This document shows, one piece after another, positions 7,031 to 15,238 of a DNA stretch of 35,732 nucleotides; the stretch's first letter is position 1; each line of letters begins with the position of its first letter. The stretch spans positions 1 through 35,732 of the forward strand of contig CAJXRZ010000063.1 of assembly GCA_913060515.1 (NCBI GenBank). The letters are read 5' to 3'. The DNA comes from an uncultured Pseudomonadota bacterium. GTDB lineage: Bacteria > Myxococcota_A > UBA796 > CAJQPC01. A program made the translations under genes and the position numbers. A model generated the notes under the pieces. It saw nothing but the letters and a program-made list of their open reading frames with translations, was not told the DNA's origin and searched no databases.

Positions 7031-7978
7031 ATGGACTTGGCCCAAAAAGCCGAGGCGCAGCCCGCCTCCTCCGACACGCCTGCCTTGCAGGTGCGCAACC
7101 TGCGGCGCAGCTACGGCAATCGCTTCGCCGTGGACAACCTGGACCTGAGCGTCACCCAAGGCTCGGTCTACGGATTCCTGGGCCCCAACGGCGCCGGCAA
7201 GACCACCGCGATGCGCTGCATCCTGGGACTGATTCGCTCAGATTCGGGTGAAGTGGCGATCTTCGGGGAGACCCATCCGGTGAACCGCCGTCGTCACGTG
7301 GGCGCATTGGTCGAGACCCCGCGTTTTTACGAGTGGCTCAACGGCGAGCAGAACCTGAAGATCGCGGCCGCCTACGCCGGAGTCCCCAACAGCCGAGTCG
7401 CCCCTGCATTGGAGCGCGTCGGTCTCGCCAAGCGCGGACTGGACAAGGTCGCTGGCTACTCCATGGGCATGAAGCAGCGCCTGGGCATTGCCCGCGCACT
7501 GCTGGCCGACCCCAAGCTGCTGATGCTGGACGAGCCCACCAACGGCTTGGATCCCCAGGGCATGAAGGCCATGCGTGACTTGATCTCGAGCCTGGCCAAC
7601 GACGATGGCCTGACCATCTTCATCTCCTCCCACATTCTCAAAGAAGTGGAGGCGGTGGCCACGCGGGTGGGCATCATCCAGCACGGCCGCATGGTGGCCG
7701 AAGGCGACGTGGACGAGCTGCTCAACGCCTCTGGCGGACTGCAGATCGAAGTGGGCAGCCCCGATGTCAGCGCCCTGCGCGCAGCCATCCTGGAGCTGCC
7801 CGGAGCCAGCGTCACCGGCGAGGGAGAGTTGGGCCTGATCGTAACCCTGGACGGCCTGGACGGGGTCGCCTTGAACAAGGCCCTGGTGCTGCAGGACATT
7901 CCCGTGAGCTACCTGGGCGCTGGACGCGACTTGGAAGACGTTTTCTTGGACCTGACCAAGAGCCAGGAGATCAGCTGA
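7031..7978 (+). CDS. ABC transporter ATP-binding protein
   Basis: The 315-residue nucleotide-binding subunit energises the membrane partner encoded immediately downstream. Walker A is GPNGAGKTT (51-59), the signature is YSMGMKQR (143-150, the MGMKQR form common in ABC-2 exporters of the CcmA/NatA/BcrA group), Walker B is LLMLDEP (163-169) and the H-loop His is 201 (SSH). A C-terminal extension of about 100 residues (220-315) is typical of this group and ends DLEDVFLDLT. The ATG is preceded by CGGAG. Its TGA overlaps the next gene's ATG by one base (TGATG), implying coupled translation. Substrate is unknown; peptides, lipids or antibiotics are possible for this group. Confidence 0.9.
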   Translation: MDLAQKAEAQPASSDTPALQVRNLRRSYGNRFAVDNLDLSVTQGSVYGFLGPNGAGKTTAMRCILGLIRSDSGEVAIFGETHPVNRRRHVGALVETPRFYEWLNGEQNLKIAAAYAGVPNSRVAPALERVGLAKRGLDKVAGYSMGMKQRLGIARALLADPKLLMLDEPTNGLDPQGMKAMRDLISSLANDDGLTIFISSHILKEVEAVATRVGIIQHGRMVAEGDVDELLNASGGLQIEVGSPDVSALRAAILELPGASVTGEGELGLIVTLDGLDGVALNKALVLQDIPVSYLGAGRDLEDVFLDLTKSQEIS

Positions 7979-8799
7979 TGCCTGCATACTTTCACCGCAT
8001 GGTCGGCGCAGAGATGCTCAAGATCATCACGCGCATCAGCGGCTGGGCCGGCTTGATCCTCTCCGCGCTCATTCCCCTGATGGTCACCGGAATCCTGGTC
8101 TGGATGCAGCCCGATGCGGTCGATCCCACCGCTGCACCGGACATGAACGCCGCGATGATGCAGTCCATGATTCCAGACCAAGCGCTCACGGTGCTGGACT
8201 GGACGCTCACGGGCCGCAACATCCTGATCATGCCGATGGTCCTGCTGCTCGTCACCGCGCAGCTCTTCGCTGGGGAGTGGTCCGACCGCACCCTGCGCTC
8301 CCTGCTGCTGCGCCCGGTCTCTCGGGCCAGCGTGCTGATGGCCAAGTTCAGCGCACTGTGGATCTACGCCGGCGCCTGCCTGCTGATCTCCTACCTCTTC
8401 GCCCTGGCCGGCGGCTGGATCTTCCTGGGACACGAGGCCGAGATTATCGGCGTGACCAAGGGATACGGCGTGTGCTGGCTGCGTGACGGTGCCCTTCTGG
8501 GAATCGGCATGCTGGTGTCCACCTTCGCCCCCTCGGTGGCCGGCGTGGTCGTTGGCACCATCCTGGGTCTAATCGGCGAGCTGATGCTCTCCGCCGGATT
8601 CAAGGGCGCCGACGCCCTTCTCTCTTTGGGCTGGCCTGCACAGGTCACCCCATGGATGCCCAGCGCAGCCCTCTGGGAGAGCTGGGAGGGCTACGAAGAG
8701 GTGGACTGGCCCATGGAGCCCATGGGCGCACTGGCCATCCTCTTCGTCGTGGTCATCGCCGGGTCCATCCTGCGCTTCTCGCGCTTGGACGTTCCCTGA
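7978..8799 (+). CDS. ABC-2 type transporter permease
   Basis: The 273-residue integral membrane protein has about six hydrophobic helices: one near 20-40, then a loop containing Asp/Met-rich sequence, then the cluster at 75-270. The segment FAGEWSDRTLRSLLLRPVSRASVLMAK is the cytoplasmic coupling region characteristic of ABC-2 permeases, where E, R and P residues are conserved. It follows the ATPase gene with a one-base overlap, and the two should form one exporter (probably two copies of each). A 7-bp perfect hairpin lies just after the stop. Confidence 0.88.
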   Translation: MPAYFHRMVGAEMLKIITRISGWAGLILSALIPLMVTGILVWMQPDAVDPTAAPDMNAAMMQSMIPDQALTVLDWTLTGRNILIMPMVLLLVTAQLFAGEWSDRTLRSLLLRPVSRASVLMAKFSALWIYAGACLLISYLFALAGGWIFLGHEAEIIGVTKGYGVCWLRDGALLGIGMLVSTFAPSVAGVVVGTILGLIGELMLSAGFKGADALLSLGWPAQVTPWMPSAALWESWEGYEEVDWPMEPMGALAILFVVVIAGSILRFSRLDVP

Positions 8800-8811
8800 C
8801 GAGGACCGGGT

Positions 8812-8833
8812 AGGCGCCTATTGAACGGCGCCT
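8812..8833. terminator. Hairpin between convergent genes
   Basis: AGGCGCC (8812-8818) and GGCGCCT (8827-8833) pair perfectly around an 8-base loop, in the 45-bp gap between the ABC permease and the convergent SRPBCC gene. There is no clear U-tract on either side, so it may act with Rho or as a 3' stabiliser in both directions. Confidence 0.5.
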
Positions 8834-8844
8834 TCTCCGGGGAC

Positions 8845-9492
8845 CTACTGAACGGGAGCGGGCTCTTCAACAGCGGGCTCCTCAACAACGGGCTCCTCTG
8901 GGGTGGGCTCAGGCATGGGTTCGTCCGCTGGGGGCACGACCACCGGTGCTGGCTCCGGCGCCTTGAGGCTCTCGGCCACCTCGGTCAGGCCAGCCAAGCC
9001 GACCACAAAGTCGCCGCCGATGGCCTTCTCGATGCTGCCGCGGAACATGCGGGTCATCAGCCCAGCCTTCATCTGGAACTCCCAGGTGGCCTGGGTTCCT
9101 CCATCGGCACCGGGGGCACAGGTGATTCGACCCATGCTGGGGGTCTGCTTCTTGCCGAAAAACGTGGTGAAGTCCATCACGCCTGCGGTGCCCTCGGAGG
9201 CCGCCGTGTAGCCCGTGATCACCGTACGGCCGCTGTCCAGCTCAGGGCCGTTCCAGGTCATCTCGTCTCCGACCATGCCGTCCACGTTGGTGTAGGTCCA
9301 CTCCGCTTCGGGATCCCGCTCGGCGGTCCAGGCGGTCCAGTTCTTCCACCCGTCAAAGTCCGTGGCGACCGCCAAGCACTGCTCGGGCGTGGCGCTCATG
9401 GCCTGGGTCTTGGTGACGTAGACCACCTTCTTGGACTCGGGGGTCCACTCGGTGGCTTGAGCGAGAGGGGATGCAAGAATGAGGAATAGCAA
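8845..9492 (-). CDS. Exported SRPBCC-fold (START/polyketide cyclase-like) protein
   Basis: The start is taken as TTG at 9492, which has AGGAG about six bases upstream and opens a clear Sec signal peptide (MLFLILASPLAQA, then TEWTPE). The upstream frame is low-complexity. The mature part (about 15-170) reads as a polyketide-cyclase/SRPBCC domain: a helix with TPEQCLAVATDFDGWKNW, then alternating strands and a long C-terminal helix containing GSIEKAIGGDFVVGLAGL. The last 40 residues are a Pro/Glu-rich low-complexity tail made of repeated PEPTPEE/VEEPAVEEP-like units. The fold binds hydrophobic ligands; the ligand here is unknown. It lies downstream of the HerA-like gene on the same strand. Confidence 0.75.
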   Translation of the reverse strand: MLFLILASPLAQATEWTPESKKVVYVTKTQAMSATPEQCLAVATDFDGWKNWTAWTAERDPEAEWTYTNVDGMVGDEMTWNGPELDSGRTVITGYTAASEGTAGVMDFTTFFGKKQTPSMGRITCAPGADGGTQATWEFQMKAGLMTRMFRGSIEKAIGGDFVVGLAGLTEVAESLKAPEPAPVVVPPADEPMPEPTPEEPVVEEPAVEEPAPVQ

Positions 9493-9568
9493 AGGATTCT
9501 CCTGGGGCCAGGCCCATTGGCGCAACCAGTCTAATCGATTCTTTGTGCCAAAACCTACGGGCGTCTGC

Positions 9569-11953
9569 CTAAATCCGCCGACTGGCCGGCACCCAGAGCA
9601 CACCAAACTGACGAACCTGGATGTCGGCCTTCTCCAGCCGGACCTCCCGCTCTTCAATGGCGTCCATGTGCTTGCGCTCTCCGTCCTCGATGGCGGCGAT
9701 CTTCTCCTCCAGCTCGGCGGCCAAATCCTCCACATCGGCAGTCAGGCGCTCCAGGGCCGAGGAGGCCTCGGTCACCCGGGTCTTGGCCCGCATCGACGTG
9801 GTGCGGCGGCTCACGGCACCGGAGACGCTGCGGCGCCGACCGGTGAACATGCTCAGGACCATCTCGCCCACATTGATGACCTCGGCGGCCTGGCGGGCCT
9901 TGAGATCGGACTGCAAACGCTCGATGCTGTCCTCCTTCTTGGCGATCTGAGCCTGGAGCCGATCGGCCTTCTTCTCGTAGCTCTCCCGCAGCTTGGCCAC
10001 CTTGGCGTCGGCGAGCTCATCGATGGCCGACTCACAGCGCATCTCAAAATCGGCCCGACTCTCACCAGCCTTGCCGTAGAGCTTGAGCGGCTTGCAGACG
10101 AACATGCCCGAGGTCTCTTGGCGGTAGATGTCCTCGACGACCCGCTTCTGCAGGGCCTTGAGCTCCTTGGCCTCGTCCATCCAATCCGGCAGAGCCGTAA
10201 AGACGCCTATCGCTGGGGCCTGGTCCATGCTGTCCTCGGGCTGCAGGGGCAGTCCAATGTGCTGGCTGGGCAGGCTGCCGTGCAGCGGGAACCAGATCCG
10301 GTGCTCGTGCTGATCCAACACAAAACCGACCCGATCCTCGTCAAAGCGCAGCACGATCTCGGCGTAGAGCGCGGGCTTAAAGACCACCTTGCCATCGGAA
10401 CGGGCTGCCTCCGCCTTGTCGGCGAAGACCCCGCCCATGCGCTCGGAGAAGGCCACGCGAGGATCCAAGAAACGCATCGGAACCTGAACGGGGGGCGGCG
10501 CTGGAAGCAGGCCATCGTCCAAGGAAGAAGCAGGAGCCGGCGCAGCGACAGGCGCCCCGGCGCTGGCAACCGGTGCTGCTGCAGCAGGTGCCACTCCTCC
10601 CCCGCCCGAGGCCACGCTGCTCGGCGCTCGGTCCAAGGAGCTCTGGGGTGACTCCGCGCTCAGCGTGCGAATCTCATTGAGGGTCAGCGGACCCCGCAGG
10701 AAGCACATGGCATGTCGGGAGGCGACCACGTTGTGTCCCCCCTTGGCCAGAGCCACCAGGAACTCCCGCTTGCCCAGTCCAGCCACGCGCTCGTCCAAGC
10801 CATCCCCAGGAACACCCGCCAGGACGCGCTTGCGGTCCTGCTCGGTGCGCAGGCGACCGACGGCCCACAGCCCAGCGTTGGAGAGGGCCTTGTAGTCCAG
10901 GTCCACCGGGTTCTGGGTGGCCAAGACAACCCCCAAGCCCATGGCTCGGGCCTGCTTCATCATCGTGAGAATGGGCGCCTTGGTGGGCGGGTTGGCCGGG
11001 TGCGGCGGCAGGTAGCCGGCGGCCTCGTCGAAGAAGAGCACGGCGCGCAGGCGCTCGGTGCCCGGCTGAGTCCGGGTCCAGGCCAGCAGACGGCCCAGGA
11101 GCAGGCTGGTGAAGAACTGGCGCTCCGGCTCGGAGAGGTGGGCCATGGCGAAGACGCTGACCGGGGTGGGCCCGCCGGTCTTGAGCAGCTCGTTCATGTC
11201 CAGGTCGCGGCCCTGGGTCCAGGTCGCGAAGCTGGGCGAGGCGATGACCCCGTTGAAGCCCATGGCCAGCTTCATGCGCGCATCAGGCTTGAAGAAGGAG
11301 TCCAAGGGGAAGACGCCCACCTTGGAGAAGGGAGGGTCCACCAGCTGCAGGATCAGGCCCTCCAGGTCGATGTCCTGGCCCTTGACCCAAGCCCCTTCGA
11401 TGATCTTGGAGAGCACGATGTGCTCGGGGTCACGAACGGGATCCGCGCTGACGCCGACCAAGCCCAGGAGTCCGGAGACGATGCCTGCGATCAGGGCCCG
11501 TCTGGCCTCGGGGTCGTCGAGCGTCTGCTGATCTGGGCGCTTGAGCGCACCCAGGACGTTGACCGTGAGCCCCGCCGAGCTGCCCGGCGTGAACAGAGAC
11601 AGCGACATCTGCTCCTTGAGCTGGGCCACCGCTGGCGCACCCAAGCCCCACTTCTCCAGGCCGCCCTTCCAACGCTCCGAGAGGGCCTTGGGGTCCTTGC
11701 CATCCGCCCACGGCGCGAAGCTCTCGGCCTTGAGCTCCGGGAAGAGCAGGGCCAAGTTTCCAAGGTCACCCTTGGGGTCCAGGGCGATGATCGGGATGCC
11801 TTCGCGCACCAGCTCCTCGAGCAGCACAAGGCACAAGCCGGTCTTTCCCGATCCGGTCATGCCGAGCACCACACCGTGGGTTCGGAGATCCTTGGTGCGC
11901 AGGTTGAAAGGTGCCTGTGCGTCTACGTCCTGACCCAAGAAAATTCCGCTCAC
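9569..11953 (-). CDS. HerA/FtsK-like ATPase with C-terminal coiled coil
   Basis: The GTG at 11953 is preceded by GGAGG at ideal spacing; the longer frame is unsupported. The product has 794 residues: Walker A GMTGSGKT (31-38), a DPKGDLGNL segment, Walker B LFFDE (306-310) and ATQNP near 345, all typical of HerA/DUF853 hexameric translocases. A Pro/Ala-rich linker near 450-510 leads to a second domain, then a long coiled coil (about 630-780) rich in Glu/Lys/Arg/Ala. Related ATPases pump DNA, but no NurA-type nuclease or defence partner gene is adjacent, so the substrate is not proven. The gene diverges from the DUF2780-like gene across a 130-bp region holding an inverted repeat. Confidence 0.82.
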   Translation of the reverse strand: MSGIFLGQDVDAQAPFNLRTKDLRTHGVVLGMTGSGKTGLCLVLLEELVREGIPIIALDPKGDLGNLALLFPELKAESFAPWADGKDPKALSERWKGGLEKWGLGAPAVAQLKEQMSLSLFTPGSSAGLTVNVLGALKRPDQQTLDDPEARRALIAGIVSGLLGLVGVSADPVRDPEHIVLSKIIEGAWVKGQDIDLEGLILQLVDPPFSKVGVFPLDSFFKPDARMKLAMGFNGVIASPSFATWTQGRDLDMNELLKTGGPTPVSVFAMAHLSEPERQFFTSLLLGRLLAWTRTQPGTERLRAVLFFDEAAGYLPPHPANPPTKAPILTMMKQARAMGLGVVLATQNPVDLDYKALSNAGLWAVGRLRTEQDRKRVLAGVPGDGLDERVAGLGKREFLVALAKGGHNVVASRHAMCFLRGPLTLNEIRTLSAESPQSSLDRAPSSVASGGGGVAPAAAAPVASAGAPVAAPAPASSLDDGLLPAPPPVQVPMRFLDPRVAFSERMGGVFADKAEAARSDGKVVFKPALYAEIVLRFDEDRVGFVLDQHEHRIWFPLHGSLPSQHIGLPLQPEDSMDQAPAIGVFTALPDWMDEAKELKALQKRVVEDIYRQETSGMFVCKPLKLYGKAGESRADFEMRCESAIDELADAKVAKLRESYEKKADRLQAQIAKKEDSIERLQSDLKARQAAEVINVGEMVLSMFTGRRRSVSGAVSRRTTSMRAKTRVTEASSALERLTADVEDLAAELEEKIAAIEDGERKHMDAIEEREVRLEKADIQVRQFGVLWVPASRRI

Positions 11954-11999
11954 TGTGTGCCTCCAGGCGGCGAAAGTATCGCATTGAAGGCAAGTTGCC

Positions 12000-12018
12000 G
12001 TCATGGCACCGTCATGAC
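12000..12018. promoter_or_regulatory. Inverted repeat in divergent promoter region
   Basis: GTCATG (12000-12005) and CATGAC (12013-12018) form an inverted repeat with a 7-base centre; CGTCATG also occurs twice as a direct repeat. It lies between the divergent HerA-like and DUF2780-like genes, where an operator would be expected. A weak -10-like TACCCT lies near 12050. No regulator is identified. Confidence 0.3.
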
Positions 12019-12083
12019 AAAGCAATGGCAGCGCGCCTCGCAGGGGCTACCCTCTGTCTCCCAACACAATCGGAGGATTCAAC

Positions 12084-12647
12084 ATGGATCTCATTGCACA
12101 GCTTGCAGGCACCCTCGGACTCGAAGAAAACCAGGCACAGGCTTTGGCCGGAACCGTGATCGGTGGCGTCCAGAGCGCTGTCGCAGACGAGGATCCCGAG
12201 AAGGCAGCCGCGATCGGCAGCGCCGTTCCTGAGCTTGGCGGTTGGCAGAGCGCTGCAGGCAGCCTCCTGGGCGGCGGAGACGAGGGCGGCGGTGCAGCCG
12301 GTGGCTTGGGCGGACTGCTCGGCGGTTTGGCTGGCGGCGGCGGCGGCGGCGCAGCTGGCCTGCTCGGTGCAGCAGCCGGCGCATTGGGCGGCCAGGAAGC
12401 CAAGGACACCCTCGCGGTGGTCGGCATCCTGAACAAGTTCGACGTGGACGCCGGCAAGGCCGCCATGGTCGCCCCCCTGATCCTCAACTTCCTCAAGAGC
12501 CGCGTTGAGCCTGGCACCTTGAGCACCATCCTGGCCGTGGCCCCCATGCTGGCCGGCGCTGTTGGCGGCGGTGACGACGGCGACGACGGCGGCGACAAGC
12601 CTGCTGGCGGCGGCATGCTCGGCGCGCTCGGCGGCCTGCTCAGCTGA
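12084..12647 (+). CDS. DUF2780-like glycine-rich protein
   Basis: The 187-residue product opens with a helical segment (QLAGTLGLEENQAQALAG...AVPELGG) resembling the DUF2780 (VcgC/VcgE) family. It continues with a Gly/Ala-rich stretch (about 60-103) and a second helical segment with LNKF and APLILNFLKSRVEPG. It ends in a Gly/Asp-rich tail. No signal peptide is evident. The ribosome site is CGGAGGA, seven bases before ATG. The last codon's TGA overlaps the ATG of the next gene (TGATG), so the haem-binding lipoprotein should be translationally coupled. The family has no established biochemical role that I can cite. Confidence 0.7.
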   Translation: MDLIAQLAGTLGLEENQAQALAGTVIGGVQSAVADEDPEKAAAIGSAVPELGGWQSAAGSLLGGGDEGGGAAGGLGGLLGGLAGGGGGGAAGLLGAAAGALGGQEAKDTLAVVGILNKFDVDAGKAAMVAPLILNFLKSRVEPGTLSTILAVAPMLAGAVGGGDDGDDGGDKPAGGGMLGALGGLLS

Positions 12648-12997
12648 TGCTCTGGCTCCTGCTGGCATGCGCGGAGCCGGAGACCCTCGTGGACTCCGAC
12701 CCCGTTCTCGAAGAAGACAGCTTCTGCGCAGATGCGCCGGTGGTGCGCTGGGCCAACTTTGGCCAGGGCTTCATCACCGGCAGCTGTCAGGGCTGTCACG
12801 CCAGCACCACACCCGACCGGCATGAAGCGCCGGAGGGTGTGACCTTCGACACCCTGGACCAGGTCTGGGCTCAGAAGGACATGATCCTGCTGACCAGCAC
12901 CGGGGAGTCACCCGCCATGCCCCCCAATGGCGGCGTGCACGAGGACGACCGCGTGCGCCTGGAGTGGTGGCTGCGCTGCTCGCCCACGGGCACCTGA
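12647..12997 (+). CDS. Small monoheme c-type cytochrome-like lipoprotein
   Basis: The 116-residue product has a very short signal (MLWLLLAC) with lipobox Cys8. The haem-attachment motif CQGCH sits at 47-51, and a Met-Pro-Pro at 91-93 (SPAMPPNGG) is a likely axial Met ligand. DRVRLEWWLRC near the end matches the C-terminal helix of single-haem cytochrome domains common in Myxococcota and Planctomycetota. It should lie on the periplasmic side of the envelope. The product ends just after this helix, as a stand-alone domain. Its start overlaps the stop of the DUF2780-like gene by one base. The redox partner is unknown. Confidence 0.75.
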   Translation: MLWLLLACAEPETLVDSDPVLEEDSFCADAPVVRWANFGQGFITGSCQGCHASTTPDRHEAPEGVTFDTLDQVWAQKDMILLTSTGESPAMPPNGGVHEDDRVRLEWWLRCSPTGT

Positions 12998-13017
12998 GCG
13001 CGCGTTAGCAACACCGG

Positions 13018-14292
13018 GTGAACTCCACTCTGCGCGCGCTGCTCCCAAAGCTGGCCCTCATCATCGGCCTGCTGCTGCACCTCGTCTCCAACCAGCCGGC
13101 TTGGAAGGGGGTCCAGGACGCCGGGCATGGCCGGGACTTTGCCAGCTACTACTACGGCGTTCAGGTGGCCTCGCTTGGGGACAATCCCTACGAGAAGCGG
13201 CAGCTCAAAGCCCGTGCCCAAGCCGAGGGAACCCGCAAGTCGGTGCATCCCTTCTTCTACCCACCCCCCTTCCTGCTCGCGATGCAGTGGACCCGGGCGC
13301 TGGATCTGCACGGGGCCTACAAGCTGTGGTTCTGGGTAGACGCCCTGGCCACCTTGCTGGCGGGACTGGCGCTCTGGCGCATGGTGCCCAAAGAGAGCAC
13401 CTGGCTCATCGGCGCAGCGGTGCTCGCCTGGGCCTCCTCCATCCCCAACAACCACCTGATGGGCCAAGCCAACCTGCCGGTGCTGGCCATCACCTTGTGG
13501 GGCCTGGTCCTCAGCGAGTCGGAGACGCCGAAGGACTGGAAACCCTGGGCCGGTGGCGCTCTGGTGGGCCTGGCGGCGATGCTCAAGATGTCCCCCGGTC
13601 TGCTGGTGCTCTGGTGGCTGGTTCAAGGGCGTTGGCGAGAGACTCTGGCAGCCTGCGGGACGGCGGTTCTGCTCTCCCTGCTGAGCCTCCCGGTGGTGGG
13701 ATTGGAACACCAGATCTTCTTCTTCACCCAGGTGCTTCCTGATTTTTCCGACGGCGGCTACGGCGGGCTATCGGTGCCCATCGAGCTCTTCGGAAACCAC
13801 AGCATCGCCAACCTCTGGGCCCAAGTGTGGCCTGGGGAAAACGCCCTGAGCGCCTCGGCCAAGACCGCCACGACAGCCACCGTCGGCCTGCTCACCCTGG
13901 TCCTCCTCGGCGGGACCTGGCGCACTCCAAGAGGCCTGCATCGCTGGGCCGCCGTGAGCGCGCTCCTGGTCCTGATGGTGCTCACCCCGGTCTACGCCTA
14001 CGAGCACCACGTGGTCTTCGCCTTGCCAGCTTGGTTCGTGCTCGCCGCCGCCCTACAGCAGCGCAAGCTCCACTGGACTTGGCTCCTGGTCCTGGTCCCC
14101 GCATTCGTGGTCTCCTCCTGGCCAATCCTGCAGTGGAAGCAGATGGCCTTGGCTCAGGGCCCAGTCTTGAGGGGCTTGATTCAGGAGGGAAAGACCCTGG
14201 CCCTTCTCATTCAGCTCTTGTCTACGGGCTTCTTGGCCACGCGCGGCTCCTTGGAAGCACGCCGCCGTCGAGGTCTGGCTCGCGCTGACTGA
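13018..14292 (+). CDS. GT87-like (DUF2029) membrane glycosyltransferase
   Basis: The 424-residue polytopic protein has about ten hydrophobic helices. GRDFASYYYGVQVASLGDNPYE (37-58) carries the acidic residue after the first helix expected for GT-C catalysis. HPFFYPPPF (77-85), HLMGQANLP (146-154) and MLKMSPG (188-194) match the YPP, GQ.N and K..P landmarks of GT87/DUF2029 polyprenyl-phosphate-mannose-dependent transferases. The GTG at 13018 has only a weak ribosome site and lies 20 bp after the cytochrome gene, so it is probably in the same transcript. The last 82 bp are overlapped antisense by the 86-residue gene on the other strand. Donor and acceptor are inferred from the family only. Confidence 0.78.
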   Translation: MNSTLRALLPKLALIIGLLLHLVSNQPAWKGVQDAGHGRDFASYYYGVQVASLGDNPYEKRQLKARAQAEGTRKSVHPFFYPPPFLLAMQWTRALDLHGAYKLWFWVDALATLLAGLALWRMVPKESTWLIGAAVLAWASSIPNNHLMGQANLPVLAITLWGLVLSESETPKDWKPWAGGALVGLAAMLKMSPGLLVLWWLVQGRWRETLAACGTAVLLSLLSLPVVGLEHQIFFFTQVLPDFSDGGYGGLSVPIELFGNHSIANLWAQVWPGENALSASAKTATTATVGLLTLVLLGGTWRTPRGLHRWAAVSALLVLMVLTPVYAYEHHVVFALPAWFVLAAALQQRKLHWTWLLVLVPAFVVSSWPILQWKQMALAQGPVLRGLIQEGKTLALLIQLLSTGFLATRGSLEARRRRGLARAD

Positions 14293-14471
14293 TCCGCCGC
14301 GGCATCAAAGAGCTCCCCGGCCACCGCCGCCAACCCCTCCGAGAGCCGCCTGGCCCCTCGGGTAAAGGCCTGGCGCTCGCCGTCCCCTACCAGCTTTCCC
14401 ACCTTTGCAGCGGACTCCGCCAGCAGCTCGTCCACGTCCTGGCGCACGCTCCCGCGCTTCTTCTCGCTCAT
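14211..14471 (-). CDS. Small basic-tailed protein (86 aa), antisense to the end of the GT87 gene
   Basis: Its ATG at 14471 shares four bases with the stop of the MBL hydrolase gene (ATGA), the strongest evidence that it is real and co-translated. AGGGG lies upstream. The N-terminal 55 residues are helical and charged (SVRQDVDELLAESAAKVGKL, then RLSEGLAAVAGELFDAAADQ). The C-terminal 25 are very Arg/Lys-rich. That basic tail falls where the gene overlaps the convergent GT87 gene by 82 bp, so its composition may be shaped by the other strand. No family is recognised. A basic tail could bind nucleic acid or membrane; this is only a suggestion. Confidence 0.65.
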   Translation of the reverse strand: MSEKKRGSVRQDVDELLAESAAKVGKLVGDGERQAFTRGARRLSEGLAAVAGELFDAAADQSARARPRRRRASKEPRVAKKPVDKS

Positions 14472-15238
14472 GCTGTCCACCCCTTCTCGGAGGCGCTCGC
14501 CTGGCCCTCTGCCTGCAGCCAGATCAGGTGACACCGCACCTGGCGCGCGGCCAGTGGGTACACAAACTTGGGGATGGTCTCTCCGTAGACCTGAGCCACC
14601 AACTCCAGCTCGCTCTGGGACTGGGCATTCAGAGCCGCCTTGATCTGCACCGTGCGCGCGTGGCGGTGCGCGATGTAGCGCGCAAAAACCTCGGCTTTCA
14701 GCTTGGGCCCATGGGCTGGGTAGACCGCCTGGGGCTCCAGCTTTGAGAGGCGCTCCAGGCTGGCCAAGTAGTGGGCCAAGTCCCCCTCTGGGGGCTCGAG
14801 CACAATGGTCCCATCGCCGGCCACCATGTCCCCCGCGATGAGCTCGCCGGACTCCTCTCGCCAGAGACAGAGGTGCCCAGTTGCGTGCCCAGGGGTGTGC
14901 AGCAAGGTCCAGTCCGCGAGCCTGTCCCCTTCATGAACCAGACGATCCACAGGGAAGGAGACACGCTCCGCTGTCATGGGGTGCGCCAAGACCGGAGCGC
15001 CGCTGCGGGCCACCATGTCCTCGACGCCGCCAACATGGTCCGGGTGGTGGTGGGTCAGAAAGATGCTGGCGACTTGGCCAAGCTCCTGAATCTGCGCCCA
15101 GAGCGCTTGTTGCTCCTCCTCCCACGGCGAGGCGGGGTCCACGACCACCAGAGCCTCGCTGGGGCCCAGCACGTAGCAGTTGGTGTGGGTGGCAGGCGGC
15201 AAGGTCGGCGTGCGCACTGGCAAGCAGCGCAGCGGCAT
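14468..15238 (-). CDS. MBL-fold metallo-hydrolase (LACTB2-like)
   Basis: The 256-residue product has the full metallo-beta-lactamase metal set: HHHPDH (63-68), the HTPGHATGH segment with His118, GDMVAGDG with Asp137, and YPAHGP with His176. The C-terminal winged-helix-like part (about 190-250) and overall order resemble LACTB2-type hydrolases, some of which are RNases; the substrate here is unknown. The ATG at 15238 overlaps the kinase-like gene's TGA by one base (TGATG), and the stop overlaps the 86-residue gene by four bases, so three genes form one coupled operon. A GTG immediately before the ATG is less likely. Confidence 0.88.
   Translation of the reverse strand: MPLRCLPVRTPTLPPATHTNCYVLGPSEALVVVDPASPWEEEQQALWAQIQELGQVASIFLTHHHPDHVGGVEDMVARSGAPVLAHPMTAERVSFPVDRLVHEGDRLADWTLLHTPGHATGHLCLWREESGELIAGDMVAGDGTIVLEPPEGDLAHYLASLERLSKLEPQAVYPAHGPKLKAEVFARYIAHRHARTVQIKAALNAQSQSELELVAQVYGETIPKFVYPLAARQVRCHLIWLQAEGQASASEKGWTA

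Noticed and set aside
10712..12232. 506-codon frame antisense to the HerA-like gene
   Set aside because: A shadow of high-GC coding sequence; the other strand has clear ATPase motifs and a strong ribosome site.
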